From Negativicutes bacterium (lineage in GTDB: Bacteria > Bacillota > Negativicutes > Veillonellales > Veillonellaceae), in NCBI GenBank assembly GCA_009929605.1, contig SAAC01000014.1:1-36017 (forward strand): a DNA stretch of 36,017 nt, read 5' to 3'. Position numbers and translations under genes: made by a program. The notes beneath the pieces were generated by a model. The model ran no database searches. It worked only from the letters and a program-made list of their open reading frames with translations, and was not told the origin of the DNA. Below, one piece after another: positions 16,057-24,380 of the stretch (within the stretch, counting starts at the first letter, position 1; the number at the start of each line of letters is the position of its first letter).

Positions 16057-16692
16057 TTATTTCATATCCAGTACATCAGCATGTTTTGTATCATTTAATA
16101 GATTCAAAATATTGTGATCATCTTCACCCATACCATTATAAAATATGCGGTTAATGCCAGTATTACCTTGACTAAAATTCCAGGAATAACTTACTGGCAA
16201 ATGTAACAATTTACAAATTAAGGTCCTAATAGTACCACCATGGCAAGTTACAAGAATAGTTTCATCTTCCTCGACCGCTTCAATAAAAGCTTGCAATACA
16301 GCCCATGCACGCTCTCCAACTTCTTCAAAACTTTCACCATTAGGTAATTGAATTTTTTCAGGTCGACGATACATTTCAAAAATTTGCCCTGGCCATTTTT
16401 CTTCAATTTCATCTATAGTAAGTGTTTCCCAATCACCAAAGTTTACTTCTCTTAGGCCTGAAGTCGTTACAATATCAATATGGCGATCACCACGAATGGT
16501 TTCAGCCGTTACCAATGCACGAGATAAATCACTAGAAATGATACGATCAAAATGCACATTCGCTAGAGCATCACGACAAGCAACTGTTTGAGCGAGGCCT
16601 TTTTCATTTAAAGGGATATCCGTTATACCTTGATAACGCCCTTCTTTATTCCAATTTGTTTCGCCATGACGAACAAAATAAATAGTTTTCAT
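16057..16692 (-). CDS. cobC: alpha-ribazole phosphatase (histidine phosphatase)
   Basis: CobC dephosphorylates alpha-ribazole-5'-phosphate or cobalamin-5'-phosphate in the nucleotide loop assembly of B12. The 211-aa protein is a histidine phosphatase with RHGETNWN at 8-15 (phospho-acceptor His9), Arg81/Glu82 in REVNFGDWE and the second histidine His151 in CHGGTIRT. Sequence alone only gives the phosphoglycerate-mutase-like superfamily; the specific role rests on being the last gene of a cobU-cbiP-cbiB-cobS-pduX-cobD run. AAGGA precedes the ATG. Spacing from cobD is 87 bases. Confidence 0.85.
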   Translation of the reverse strand: MKTIYFVRHGETNWNKEGRYQGITDIPLNEKGLAQTVACRDALANVHFDRIISSDLSRALVTAETIRGDRHIDIVTTSGLREVNFGDWETLTIDEIEEKWPGQIFEMYRRPEKIQLPNGESFEEVGERAWAVLQAFIEAVEEDETILVTCHGGTIRTLICKLLHLPVSYSWNFSQGNTGINRIFYNGMGEDDHNILNLLNDTKHADVLDMK

Positions 16693-16779
16693 TATGCTAT
16701 AATTCCTTAACTAAATAGTTACACTACATCCATTAATAGAAAATATTTGTACTAATAAGCTTCATTAAAAAGACTTGTA

Positions 16780-17907
16780 CTAACTGAAAAATAATTGTAA
16801 TTTTTTCACTAAAATTTCGTTAGACTCTCGAGTTTTAATAGCCACTCTAAACCATTGTTCATCAAGGCCTTCATAATTAGCACAGGAACGAATGAAAATA
16901 TTTGAATCACCTAAATACTCTTGTAATTGCTCAACAGTTTTATTTGGTGTGTTGATTTTCAGCAACATAAAATTAACGCTTGGCTTGTACACGGTTAATG
17001 CAGGGATAGCAGATAATGCAGTATACATATACGATTTTTCATCACACACAACAGCCTTAGTTTTTTCAACATACTCTGTATCATCTACAGACAATGTAGC
17101 ATAGGCTTGAGCTAACGTATTTACAGACCAAGTCGGAATTAATTCTTTCAATTTTGGTTGTAAGATCTTAGGTGCAAATAATACACCTACCCGCAAACCC
17201 GGTACTGCATAAAATTTTGTTAATGAATGAACAACTATAACATTATCAAATTCAAAGATTAAATCCCGTAAACTATGTGGATTATCACCTAATGGTTCTG
17301 TCCCCACAAAATCAATAAAGGATTCGTCAATAACAAGCAAGCTGTTGGCATCACGTAACATCCCCGCAAGAACTCTTACATGTTCTCGTTCAAGCAATGT
17401 ACCATCAGGATTATTAGGATTACCTAAAAAACAGATAATTCGACCATCTTGGCCCTTTAATTTAGCTGCAAATGTTTGCAATGCTAAATATGGTACTTCA
17501 AAATAGTGGTCACCTTCCGCACTTTCACGGGGCATATAAAATGTATCACGCACAGGAATATTAGCTGTCTCAGCAGCTAGACGGTATTCAGAAAAACCAG
17601 GAGCTGGTACAAAACAGCCTGTATAACCAGGCAAACGGCAAATAGCATACAATAATTCAGCAGCCCCATTGCCAGCTACAATATGTTCTTTAGGCATCTT
17701 GTAAACGCGTTCAATAGCATCTAGTAGTTCTGTTTGATTAGGATCTGGATAATGAGAAACCATCGGTAACATCTCTGCTACTACACCCATACTTGACTCA
17801 CTAGGTCCTAGAGGATTTATATTCGCACTATAATCGATGACATCCTCCACCGCAATTTGATGTAATTGGGCAAATTTAAATACATTGCCGCCATGTCCAT
17901 ATTTCAT
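16780..17907 (-). CDS. cobD: L-threonine-O-3-phosphate decarboxylase
   Basis: CobD is a PLP enzyme that decarboxylates L-threonine phosphate to (R)-1-amino-2-propanol phosphate, the linker of the cobalamin nucleotide loop. The 375-aa protein is a class II aminotransferase fold with the N-terminal HGGNVFKFA and DYSANINPLGPS motifs of CobD, NPNNPDG at 163-169, DE at 194-195 and the PLP lysine Lys231 in HSLTKFYAVPGLRVG. Histidinol-phosphate aminotransferase is a close relative, but position 17 bases after pduX, whose product makes its substrate, supports CobD. GGAGG precedes the ATG. Confidence 0.93.
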   Translation of the reverse strand: MKYGHGGNVFKFAQLHQIAVEDVIDYSANINPLGPSESSMGVVAEMLPMVSHYPDPNQTELLDAIERVYKMPKEHIVAGNGAAELLYAICRLPGYTGCFVPAPGFSEYRLAAETANIPVRDTFYMPRESAEGDHYFEVPYLALQTFAAKLKGQDGRIICFLGNPNNPDGTLLEREHVRVLAGMLRDANSLLVIDESFIDFVGTEPLGDNPHSLRDLIFEFDNVIVVHSLTKFYAVPGLRVGVLFAPKILQPKLKELIPTWSVNTLAQAYATLSVDDTEYVEKTKAVVCDEKSYMYTALSAIPALTVYKPSVNFMLLKINTPNKTVEQLQEYLGDSNIFIRSCANYEGLDEQWFRVAIKTRESNEILVKKLQLFFS

Positions 17908-17924
17908 TTATAACGCCTCCATTA

Positions 17925-18803
17925 TTATCGTTTAATATAGGTAATCCCTTCACACGTCGTTTCCACTGTATCCACATACTGTAGTGTCGGAATTTGACTC
18001 TGGATTTCATTAATGCACTCTTTTGTACCACTGTAATCATTAGGAAATAATAATCCCATTATAGTCCCACTATGAGCAATGATAATACCAACACTATTTA
18101 AATTAGCCCCGATTTCGTGAAAGTCATATAAATTCATCTTCGGCAATATACGTTGATTAGCAAAAGCACTCAATGTAGCAGCTTGCCCAATTAATGAAAT
18201 ATCATGTGTGGCAAGACCGTCCTTAAAGTAATCTAAGGCTTCTTTGATGAGTGGCTCCTTTTCTCTAATCTTTTCTTGTAAATCAGGTTGCTGATTAAAG
18301 GATACCGTATCTATAGTCCCGCCTTCATCAAAGATGACGATTTTCATTGGTGGACATATACCAAGAGATTCAGATATTTGACCATGAATATAATCAAATT
18401 GGACAATAGCTGGATAAAAGGCCGCATCCGTTGGTTCAATGGATAGACATATTTTCTCTAATTCCTTAAGGCTTAAAGTGTGACCATGAGCTAATGCTGT
18501 GGCCATAGCTGATACACTGATATCCGCAGAACTAGAGGCCATGCCCTTTCCTTGAATAATATCTGATCGTACATAGATTTCCTTTGATAGTTCTCGAGAA
18601 ATACCAAAGTAGTCCAGTGTTTTATGCTTCGCCAACATAGATTTTGGTTGCAGTGAACAATGATAGCCATGCAGTGGATGTTTCACTTGACTCAATGCAT
18701 AAGAGTATCTATTAATTGGACAGGTCACTAAAAAGGACTGCCCTCCTATAGACCCTTGAATAAACTCCCCACATGTTCCTGGGGCGCGCACATAATATGT
18801 CAA
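17925..18803 (-). CDS. pduX: L-threonine kinase (GHMP family), PduX type
   Basis: PduX phosphorylates free L-threonine to L-threonine O-3-phosphate, the substrate for CobD. The 292-aa GHMP kinase has the opening RAPGTCGEF at 6-14, the ATP-binding glycine/serine motif GKGMASSSAD at 85-94 and a C-terminal HSGTIMGLL motif. The start codon is TTG, with AGGAG nine bases away. It lies 17 bases upstream of cobD and 45 bases after cobS, so it is in the B12 operon and makes CobD's substrate from threonine without a separate salvage route. Confidence 0.9.
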   Translation of the reverse strand: MTYYVRAPGTCGEFIQGSIGGQSFLVTCPINRYSYALSQVKHPLHGYHCSLQPKSMLAKHKTLDYFGISRELSKEIYVRSDIIQGKGMASSSADISVSAMATALAHGHTLSLKELEKICLSIEPTDAAFYPAIVQFDYIHGQISESLGICPPMKIVIFDEGGTIDTVSFNQQPDLQEKIREKEPLIKEALDYFKDGLATHDISLIGQAATLSAFANQRILPKMNLYDFHEIGANLNSVGIIIAHSGTIMGLLFPNDYSGTKECINEIQSQIPTLQYVDTVETTCEGITYIKR

Positions 18804-18848
18804 TGTAAAACGCTCCTAATCTAATAATTTACTAATCTGTTACTATAA

Positions 18849-19718
18849 TTAATCTAAAAAGCCACCAAAGAATAATGCGGCTAATAACAATACAATCTCT
18901 GTTAATTCTGTAACAAAACCATAAGTATCACCAGTAGTACCTCCTAAGTGTTTAACGATATAATTATTAACCACCTTATTAGTTACTAGTGCCACAACCC
19001 ATTGGGATATATAAAATAAAGATGATGCTAATAATAAACCAATGAACATTAACTTAGAAACTTCAAATGGTAAAATACCATATTGTGTCACCGACGTTTC
19101 AATAGTATTTGCCATTATTAATAATAAGCCAATAGCCACGCAGATTATAAGCAACCATAAAGCCGCTATGAATACTGTATTATATAAACGTGTATGGGTT
19201 GGTGCATATTCACTAAAGGCCTTTCCCATCCCCTCTTTACGAGCATAGGGATAACTAATAATACTGAAGGCCATCGTATAACGACTAAATAATGGCATAC
19301 ATATAAGACTTGCTACGAGTAACCACTGTGACTCCATGGCTATAAGCAATTGCCATTTTAATAACACTAAAAATACAAAGCCTACTACACCATTGGAACC
19401 AATGCGGCTATCTTTCATGATTTCTAGTTTTCTTTCACGGTCACGCCCGGAAAAGAGACCATCACAAGTATCTATAAATCCATCTGCATGAAGTCCCCCT
19501 GTAAAGAGAAATTCGAATACAACGAGGACAAGCATCAATAATTGATGCGGCATATGGGATTCCAACAAAGCGTATACAGCTACCATAAATAGCCCGATAA
19601 TAAGTCCCACTGCCGGAAATGCTAATACAGATTTACCAAAGTCCTCAACGGTCCATTCTGTTTGATTAACGATTTTTAATCGTGTTAAAAATTGTAAAGC
19701 TATCCAAAAGGGTTTCAT
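18849..19718 (-). CDS. cobS: adenosylcobinamide-GDP ribazoletransferase (cobalamin synthase)
   Basis: CobS joins adenosylcobinamide-GDP with alpha-ribazole (or its phosphate) to give adenosylcobalamin (phosphate), in the membrane. The 289-aa product has about six hydrophobic segments, the opening PFWIALQFLTRLK, the GGLHADGFIDTCDGLFSGRDRERKLEIMKDSRIG block (conserved aspartates) and ends with a hydrophobic tail. The frame is open further upstream, but the ATG at 19718 overlaps the cbiB stop as ATGA, so it is the coupled start. The next gene is pduX. Confidence 0.95.
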   Translation of the reverse strand: MKPFWIALQFLTRLKIVNQTEWTVEDFGKSVLAFPAVGLIIGLFMVAVYALLESHMPHQLLMLVLVVFEFLFTGGLHADGFIDTCDGLFSGRDRERKLEIMKDSRIGSNGVVGFVFLVLLKWQLLIAMESQWLLVASLICMPLFSRYTMAFSIISYPYARKEGMGKAFSEYAPTHTRLYNTVFIAALWLLIICVAIGLLLIMANTIETSVTQYGILPFEVSKLMFIGLLLASSLFYISQWVVALVTNKVVNNYIVKHLGGTTGDTYGFVTELTEIVLLLAALFFGGFLD

Positions 19719-20713
19719 AACTGTATCATTCCATAAGTTAAAATTATTGTAAGTGAAATCATTAGCAAGGTGCACACATACATAAGTCGTATGGTCTTCG
19801 TAATATGGTAACCTTTCATTTGTGTTAAAGGATCCCCCATATATTCTCTAAAAGTCATACGATTAAAATATTGATTGTAACCCCCTAGACGAATATGAAG
19901 AGCGCCAGCTACTGGTGCCTCTGCATATCCCCCATTAGGGCTTGGATGTTTACGGGCATCTCTCCAGCCAATACGCCAAGCGCTACGCCAATCATTTTGT
20001 AAAATAAAGGCAGCTAGGGTAAATAAAAACAAGCCAATTCGAGCAGGAATTAAATTAACCAAATCATCTAGTTTAGCCGCAAATCGACCAAAAAACATAT
20101 ATTTGTCATTCTTATAGCCAATCATAGAATCTAGTGTATTTGTTGCACGATAAGCAATAGCTCCTAATGATCCAAATAAAATAAAGAAAAATAAAGGAGA
20201 TAAAATACCATCCACCGTATTTTCTGCAATAGTTTCAATGGTAGCACGAGTAATTTCACTTTCATCAAGATCAGCTGTATCTCGGCCTACAATCCAAGAC
20301 AATTTAAAGCGTGCTTTTTCAAGACGGCCTTGCTTCAGCAATCGTGCTAATTCATTACCAGCCTTCGCCAAGGCACGGGGACTAATAGAAATATATACTA
20401 GGATGACCTCTATGACGTATTCAAGCCAAGGATTAATGGCTGATGCCATAGCAAGTATGAGGACACTAATGATAATCACCGTAATAATCGTCAATAATGC
20501 TGTAAACATACCATAGAGGAATTTACGAGCATTAGAATCACTCGCCTTATATAGTAAATTTTCATAGAGCGAAATTAATTTACCAATGCCCACTACTGGA
20601 TGATATTTCGTTTGCGGATCTCCAATGAGACAATCCAACAGAAAGGCCAATAGTGGAATACAATAATAACTATATTTCACAAAACCATCTGCTATTTGTT
20701 GCCAAATATCCAT
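19715..20713 (-). CDS. cbiB: adenosylcobinamide-phosphate synthase CbiB
   Basis: CbiB (CobD in the Pseudomonas nomenclature) attaches aminopropanol phosphate to adenosylcobyric acid, giving adenosylcobinamide phosphate. The 332-aa membrane protein shows several hydrophobic segments and typical family blocks: DCLIGDPQTKYHPVVGIGK near 27-45, VGRDTADLDESEITRATIE, ENTVDGILSPLFFF and DARKHPSPNGGYAEAPVAGAL. AGGAGAG precedes the ATG. It follows cbiP by 20 bases and overlaps cobS by four. Confidence 0.96.
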   Translation of the reverse strand: MDIWQQIADGFVKYSYYCIPLLAFLLDCLIGDPQTKYHPVVGIGKLISLYENLLYKASDSNARKFLYGMFTALLTIITVIIISVLILAMASAINPWLEYVIEVILVYISISPRALAKAGNELARLLKQGRLEKARFKLSWIVGRDTADLDESEITRATIETIAENTVDGILSPLFFFILFGSLGAIAYRATNTLDSMIGYKNDKYMFFGRFAAKLDDLVNLIPARIGLFLFTLAAFILQNDWRSAWRIGWRDARKHPSPNGGYAEAPVAGALHIRLGGYNQYFNRMTFREYMGDPLTQMKGYHITKTIRLMYVCTLLMISLTIILTYGMIQL

Positions 20714-20733
20714 CAGTACTCTCCTAAAATTTA

Positions 20734-22257
20734 TTATTGCTCATTTAACAAGCCCATGATGTAATCCATATCCAAGGATTCTTCCACCACATCGGCTAGA
20801 CGGTTGTATGCAGCATCTTTATGCTCAAAATACTTAAATACAACTTCTAATGGCGCTAGCCCTTTTTTCATGCGTAACTCATTGATAATAAAACGACGGA
20901 ATTTATCATTGTCAAATATACCATGAATATAGGATCCCATAATTTGATGGGCTCCGTCAACGAAACCATCCAATACATTCACAGGATTTTCACTACGACT
21001 AGTAATGGTGAAAGCTCGCGTCACATCATCAGAATTTGGTTCTGTATCGCCCATGTGAATTTCATAGCCCACAAGACCTTTGCCACTGAAAGTACCATTG
21101 AGGAATTGCAAATTATCCACGTCAAATGTTACTTGATGCGTGGTCTTAACATCCTTCATAGTCGTTGTGGTTTGCACAAGGCCAAGACCTTCGATATCTT
21201 CGATATCCCCTTCTACATGATGGGGATCATAAATCATGGTGCCTAGCATTTGGTTACCACCACAGATGCCGATAATTGGTGTATTATCTTTAGCTTTTTC
21301 TGCTACTTGTTCTGCTAAACCGGATTCTTTCAAATATGTTAAATCTGCCAATGTATTTTTAGATCCTGGAAGAATGATTAAATCAGGATTTCCCAATTCA
21401 TCGCCAGGTCCAACAAATCGAACCGCTACATCTGGCTCGTAATTTAAAGCATCAAAATCTGTAAAGTTAGAAATTTTAGGTGTTTGCAATACAGCAATTT
21501 GAATATCCCGAGATCCTTTATGTTTTTTATGCTCTAATGCCACAGAGTCTTCTTCATCGATATCAAGTTTCTCAATAGCAGGTATAACCCCCACAACCTT
21601 TTTCCCCGTCTTTTGTTCAATAAAATCTAAGGCTGGTTCTAATAATTTAATATCACCACGGAATTTATTGATAACGATGCCTTTAATGAGGTCACGTTCC
21701 TCTGGTTCAAGTAATTCTAATGTACCAACGATAGATGCAATAGCCCCACCACGGTCAATATCAGCGATGAGCATAACAGGCGCTTGCGTCATCTTGGCAA
21801 TTCGCATATTTACAATGTCATTGGCCTTAAGGTTAACCTCTGCAGGGCTACCCGCCCCTTCAATGACAATCATTTCATAATTATCATCTAAAAAATTAAT
21901 GCTTTCTTGTACTTTATCAAGAGCTGTAAGGGAATATTTAGTATGATATTCCTTAGCGCTATATACGCCCACTGGTTTCCCCATTAAAACTACTTGAGAG
22001 AATTGATTACCAGTTGGTTTTAATAATACAGGGTTCATTTGAACGATTGGGTCAATACCTGCAGCCTCTGCTTGAGCTACTTGGGCACGACCAATTTCAT
22101 CGCCCCATTTAGTAACGTATGAATTTAAGGCCATATTTTGAGCTTTGAAAGGAACTGTTTTATATCCCTTTCTATATAAGATACGGCACAATGCTGTGCA
22201 TAGGATGCTTTTACCTACATTGGAGCTAGTGCCTTGAAACATAATTTTATTAGCCAT
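20734..22257 (-). CDS. cobQ: cobyric acid synthase (CbiP/CobQ)
   Basis: CobQ/CbiP amidates adenosylcobyrinic acid a,c-diamide at four carboxyl groups using glutamine and ATP to make cobyric acid. The 507-aa protein has an N-terminal dethiobiotin-synthetase-like ATPase domain with GTSSNVGKS at 9-17, VIEGAGSPAE at 131-140 and ADIDRGGAIAS at 165-175, and a C-terminal class I glutamine amidotransferase domain with LPGSKNT at 296-302, the nucleophile Cys332 in GICGGNQMLG and a later YIHGIFDN histidine. AGGAGGTT lies before the ATG; the gene overlaps cobU by eight bases. It is the only ring-amidation gene here; the corrin ring enzymes are not in the window. Confidence 0.97.
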   Translation of the reverse strand: MANKIMFQGTSSNVGKSILCTALCRILYRKGYKTVPFKAQNMALNSYVTKWGDEIGRAQVAQAEAAGIDPIVQMNPVLLKPTGNQFSQVVLMGKPVGVYSAKEYHTKYSLTALDKVQESINFLDDNYEMIVIEGAGSPAEVNLKANDIVNMRIAKMTQAPVMLIADIDRGGAIASIVGTLELLEPEERDLIKGIVINKFRGDIKLLEPALDFIEQKTGKKVVGVIPAIEKLDIDEEDSVALEHKKHKGSRDIQIAVLQTPKISNFTDFDALNYEPDVAVRFVGPGDELGNPDLIILPGSKNTLADLTYLKESGLAEQVAEKAKDNTPIIGICGGNQMLGTMIYDPHHVEGDIEDIEGLGLVQTTTTMKDVKTTHQVTFDVDNLQFLNGTFSGKGLVGYEIHMGDTEPNSDDVTRAFTITSRSENPVNVLDGFVDGAHQIMGSYIHGIFDNDKFRRFIINELRMKKGLAPLEVVFKYFEHKDAAYNRLADVVEESLDMDYIMGLLNEQ

Positions 22258-22825
22258 TAATATGAACCTCCTGAGATTTTAATTCTATCGTTACACCGCT
22301 AATAGTAAGATACATTTTGTCCGCCCTATCGGCTACGGCACGATTCACACGGCCCGCAATATCTCTAAAATAGCGAGCTAATTTATTTTCTGGCACAATG
22401 CCTAGACCTAACTCATTCGTTACAAAGATGATGGTTTTATCCTCATCAATCTGAATAAAATCCAATAAAGCCTCTACATCATGCATGATTTCTTCTTCTA
22501 ATGCATTAGCATCTTCTTGTGTTTGTAATTCACCATGCTCCATAATATGATTCATCGTAATCATAGTTAAATCGTCAACCAAAATCACATCACAAGATTT
22601 CGCTATGACAGTCCATTCTTCATGTAATCGTAAAGGTATTTCATAATTTAACCATATACTACCACGACGTTCTTGATGCCGCTTGATGCGGTCTTTCATT
22701 TCATCATCAAAAGCTTGGCCAGTTGCCACATACCCTTTTTGTCCCTCAAAGGAGAGCGTTAATTTTTCTGCAAATTCACTTTTACCACTGCGTGCCCCAC
22801 CGGAGCATAAAATAATATGTGCCAT
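22250..22825 (-). CDS. cobU: adenosylcobinamide kinase / guanylyltransferase
   Basis: CobU phosphorylates adenosylcobinamide and transfers GMP to give adenosylcobinamide-GDP, the substrate of CobS. The 191-aa protein has the P-loop GGARSGKS at 9-16, the guanylylated histidine region RIKRHQERR with His50, and VTNELGLGIVPENKLARYFRDIAGRVN that is diagnostic of the family. The in-frame TTG five codons upstream is not needed; the ATG at 22825 has AGG a few bases before. It heads the minus-strand B12 run and is divergent from an unknown plus-strand gene 67 bases away, a gap too short for a cobalamin riboswitch. Confidence 0.95.
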   Translation of the reverse strand: MAHIILCSGGARSGKSEFAEKLTLSFEGQKGYVATGQAFDDEMKDRIKRHQERRGSIWLNYEIPLRLHEEWTVIAKSCDVILVDDLTMITMNHIMEHGELQTQEDANALEEEIMHDVEALLDFIQIDEDKTIIFVTNELGLGIVPENKLARYFRDIAGRVNRAVADRADKMYLTISGVTIELKSQEVHING

Positions 22826-22892
22826 ATAGTACCTATACAATTGTTACAAATTTGAGTATGATAAATACAATACAAACAAAAGGAGATATATT

Positions 22893-23228
22893 ATGGAAAT
22901 TATGAATATGAAAATTAAATTGATGGCCACCTTATGGGAAAATACATATCGTGTAGCCATTGAAGATGGTCAACAACAATATTTAGCCACTGTCCGTGTC
23001 GTTGTAAATACTCCGTTACCAGAAGATGTATTGCCACCTAATGCACCACAAGTAGAGCCACAACTATTAGCTCTCGTTGAAGACTTTAATTTTGATGCTA
23101 ATCAAATCTTATCCTTTGAAAGCACATTAGCAGCCCTCTTACGAGAAAAATTCCAATATCAAATTCAACAAGTATTCTTTTACTATCCAAGTCCTGAGGA
23201 TGTATTAAATACCACAATTTCCAATTAA
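22893..23228 (+). CDS. unrecognised small protein inside the B12 region
   Basis: This is the only complete plus-strand gene I accept. It codes for 111 aa with an excellent AAAGGAG eight bases before the ATG and an intrinsic terminator 68 bases after its stop, so it is likely real. I do not recognise the family. The N-terminal half looks beta-rich (KIKLMATLWENTYRVAIED, then YLATVRVVVNT), a proline-rich linker follows (residues about 42-57), and the C-terminal half looks helical and acidic, with an aromatic patch QVFFYYPSPEDV. There is no signal peptide, membrane segment or cysteine. It is divergent from cobU and convergent with the adenosyltransferase, so a link to B12 is possible but not shown. 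Confidence 0.75.
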   Translation: MEIMNMKIKLMATLWENTYRVAIEDGQQQYLATVRVVVNTPLPEDVLPPNAPQVEPQLLALVEDFNFDANQILSFESTLAALLREKFQYQIQQVFFYYPSPEDVLNTTISN

Positions 23229-23295
23229 AATACCACATTTACTGTATTGACTGCATATAAAGTAATCTCTAAGTTTGCGTCAACTATAAAAAGTC

Positions 23296-23327
23296 AAAAA
23301 GCTATGTTCTGAAACATAGCTTTTTTT
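23296..23327. terminator. bidirectional intrinsic terminator
   Basis: A 13-bp perfect stem, AAAAAGCTATGTT/AACATAGCTTTTT, with a four-base loop ends in seven T residues on the plus strand and five or more on the minus strand. It lies between the convergent 111-aa gene and the adenosyltransferase gene and can serve both. Confidence 0.9.
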
Positions 23328-23331
23328 GTTG

Positions 23332-23835
23332 TTATACTTCTTCCTCAACACGAGACATGATGAAGCAAAGATCTGATAAGCGATTCAAATAACGTAAGTT
23401 ACTTTCATGAACCGCTTCATTTTCTAATACACGCCACATTTGACGTTCTGCACGTCTAGCAACCGTACGTGCCACATGTAGATACGATGAGGATTGTTTA
23501 TCTCCAGGGCAAATAAACTTGTCTAATGGGGCTAATGATGCATCAAATTTATCAATAGTCTCCTCTAAGCGAAGAACGGAGTCTTCTGTTATCTTTGCCG
23601 CTTGATTAAGACTTGCTACATCAGCCATCAATAACCATAACTCAGTTTCAATGGCTAACAGTTCATCTTGTATTACTTGTTTCTCTGAATGAGCACGCGC
23701 TAGGCCTAGGAATGCTTGGAGTTCATCAATACTACCATAAGCTTCAACACGGTCAGAACATTTACTTACACGTTCTTCTGTAAATAAAGATGTCATACCT
23801 TTATCACCAGTTTTTGTATATACGCTACTTGCCAT
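23332..23835 (-). CDS. pduO: ATP:cob(I)alamin adenosyltransferase (PduO type)
   Basis: This enzyme transfers the 5'-deoxyadenosyl group of ATP to cob(I)alamin or cobinamide, making the adenosyl form used by B12-dependent mutases and by CbiP/CobU. The 167-aa helical-bundle protein has the N-terminal TKTGDKGMTSL at 7-17, the ATP-binding ARTVARRAERQ at 122-132 and YLNRLSDLCF at 149-158, the diagnostic PduO pattern. AGGAGGT precedes the ATG. ndk lies 25 bases upstream in transcription, so it may be co-transcribed with ndk; the B12 run proper is on the other side of the unknown gene. Confidence 0.94.
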   Translation of the reverse strand: MASSVYTKTGDKGMTSLFTEERVSKCSDRVEAYGSIDELQAFLGLARAHSEKQVIQDELLAIETELWLLMADVASLNQAAKITEDSVLRLEETIDKFDASLAPLDKFICPGDKQSSSYLHVARTVARRAERQMWRVLENEAVHESNLRYLNRLSDLCFIMSRVEEEV

Positions 23836-23860
23836 GTTAACCTCCTATCAGTGTGAAAAA

Positions 23861-24271
23861 TTATTTAACGTATTCTGGGAACCATAAACCAATTTCACGA
23901 GATGCAGATTCTGGAGAATCTGATGCATGTACTACATTGGAATCCATAGTTAGTGCATAATCACCACGAATACTACCTGGTGTTGCATCCAAAGGATTAG
24001 TAGCACCATTTAAATTGCGAACATTAACTACTGCATCCTTGCCAGCAAGAACAAACGCTACCACTGGACCAGATGTAATAAAATCAACAAGTTCACCAAA
24101 GAATGGTTTTTCTTGATGCTCTGCATAATGTTCTTCTGCCAATTCACGAGGCACATCAATTAACTTCAAGGCTTTAATAACTAGACCTTTACGTTCATAA
24201 CGATTAAGAATTTCACCTGTCAATTGACGACGAACACCATCTGGTTTAATTAATACTAAAGTTTCTTGCAT
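23861..24271 (-). CDS. ndk: nucleoside-diphosphate kinase
   Basis: Ndk moves the gamma-phosphate from ATP to other nucleoside diphosphates through a phosphohistidine. The 136-aa protein has [18 protein letters not shown] at the N-terminus, [20 protein letters not shown] in the middle and the active-site His115 in [23 protein letters not shown] lies before the ATG at 24271; the frame is open five codons further, but those codons cover the Shine-Dalgarno. pduO follows after 25 bases. A TATAAT at about 24295-24300 on the minus strand could be its -10, without a clear -35. Confidence 0.97.
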   Translation of the reverse strand: MQETLVLIKPDGVRRQLTGEILNRYERKGLVIKALKLIDVPRELAEEHYAEHQEKPFFGELVDFITSGPVVAFVLAGKDAVVNVRNLNGATNPLDATPGSIRGDYALTMDSNVVHASDSPESASREIGLWFPEYVK

Positions 24272-24380
24272 GATTTCACCTCCCAATATAAAAAATTATA
24301 TAAAAAGATCTTACAAATTGAATTTACAATACTTCATTACGATACATGACATGTAATTACAAATATCTTAATGTAATAAT

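Noticed and set aside
22826..22892. Cobalamin riboswitch upstream of cobU
   Set aside because: Only 67 bases lie before the divergent gene, and no B12-box-like sequence was found there or on the minus strand across the 111-aa gene.
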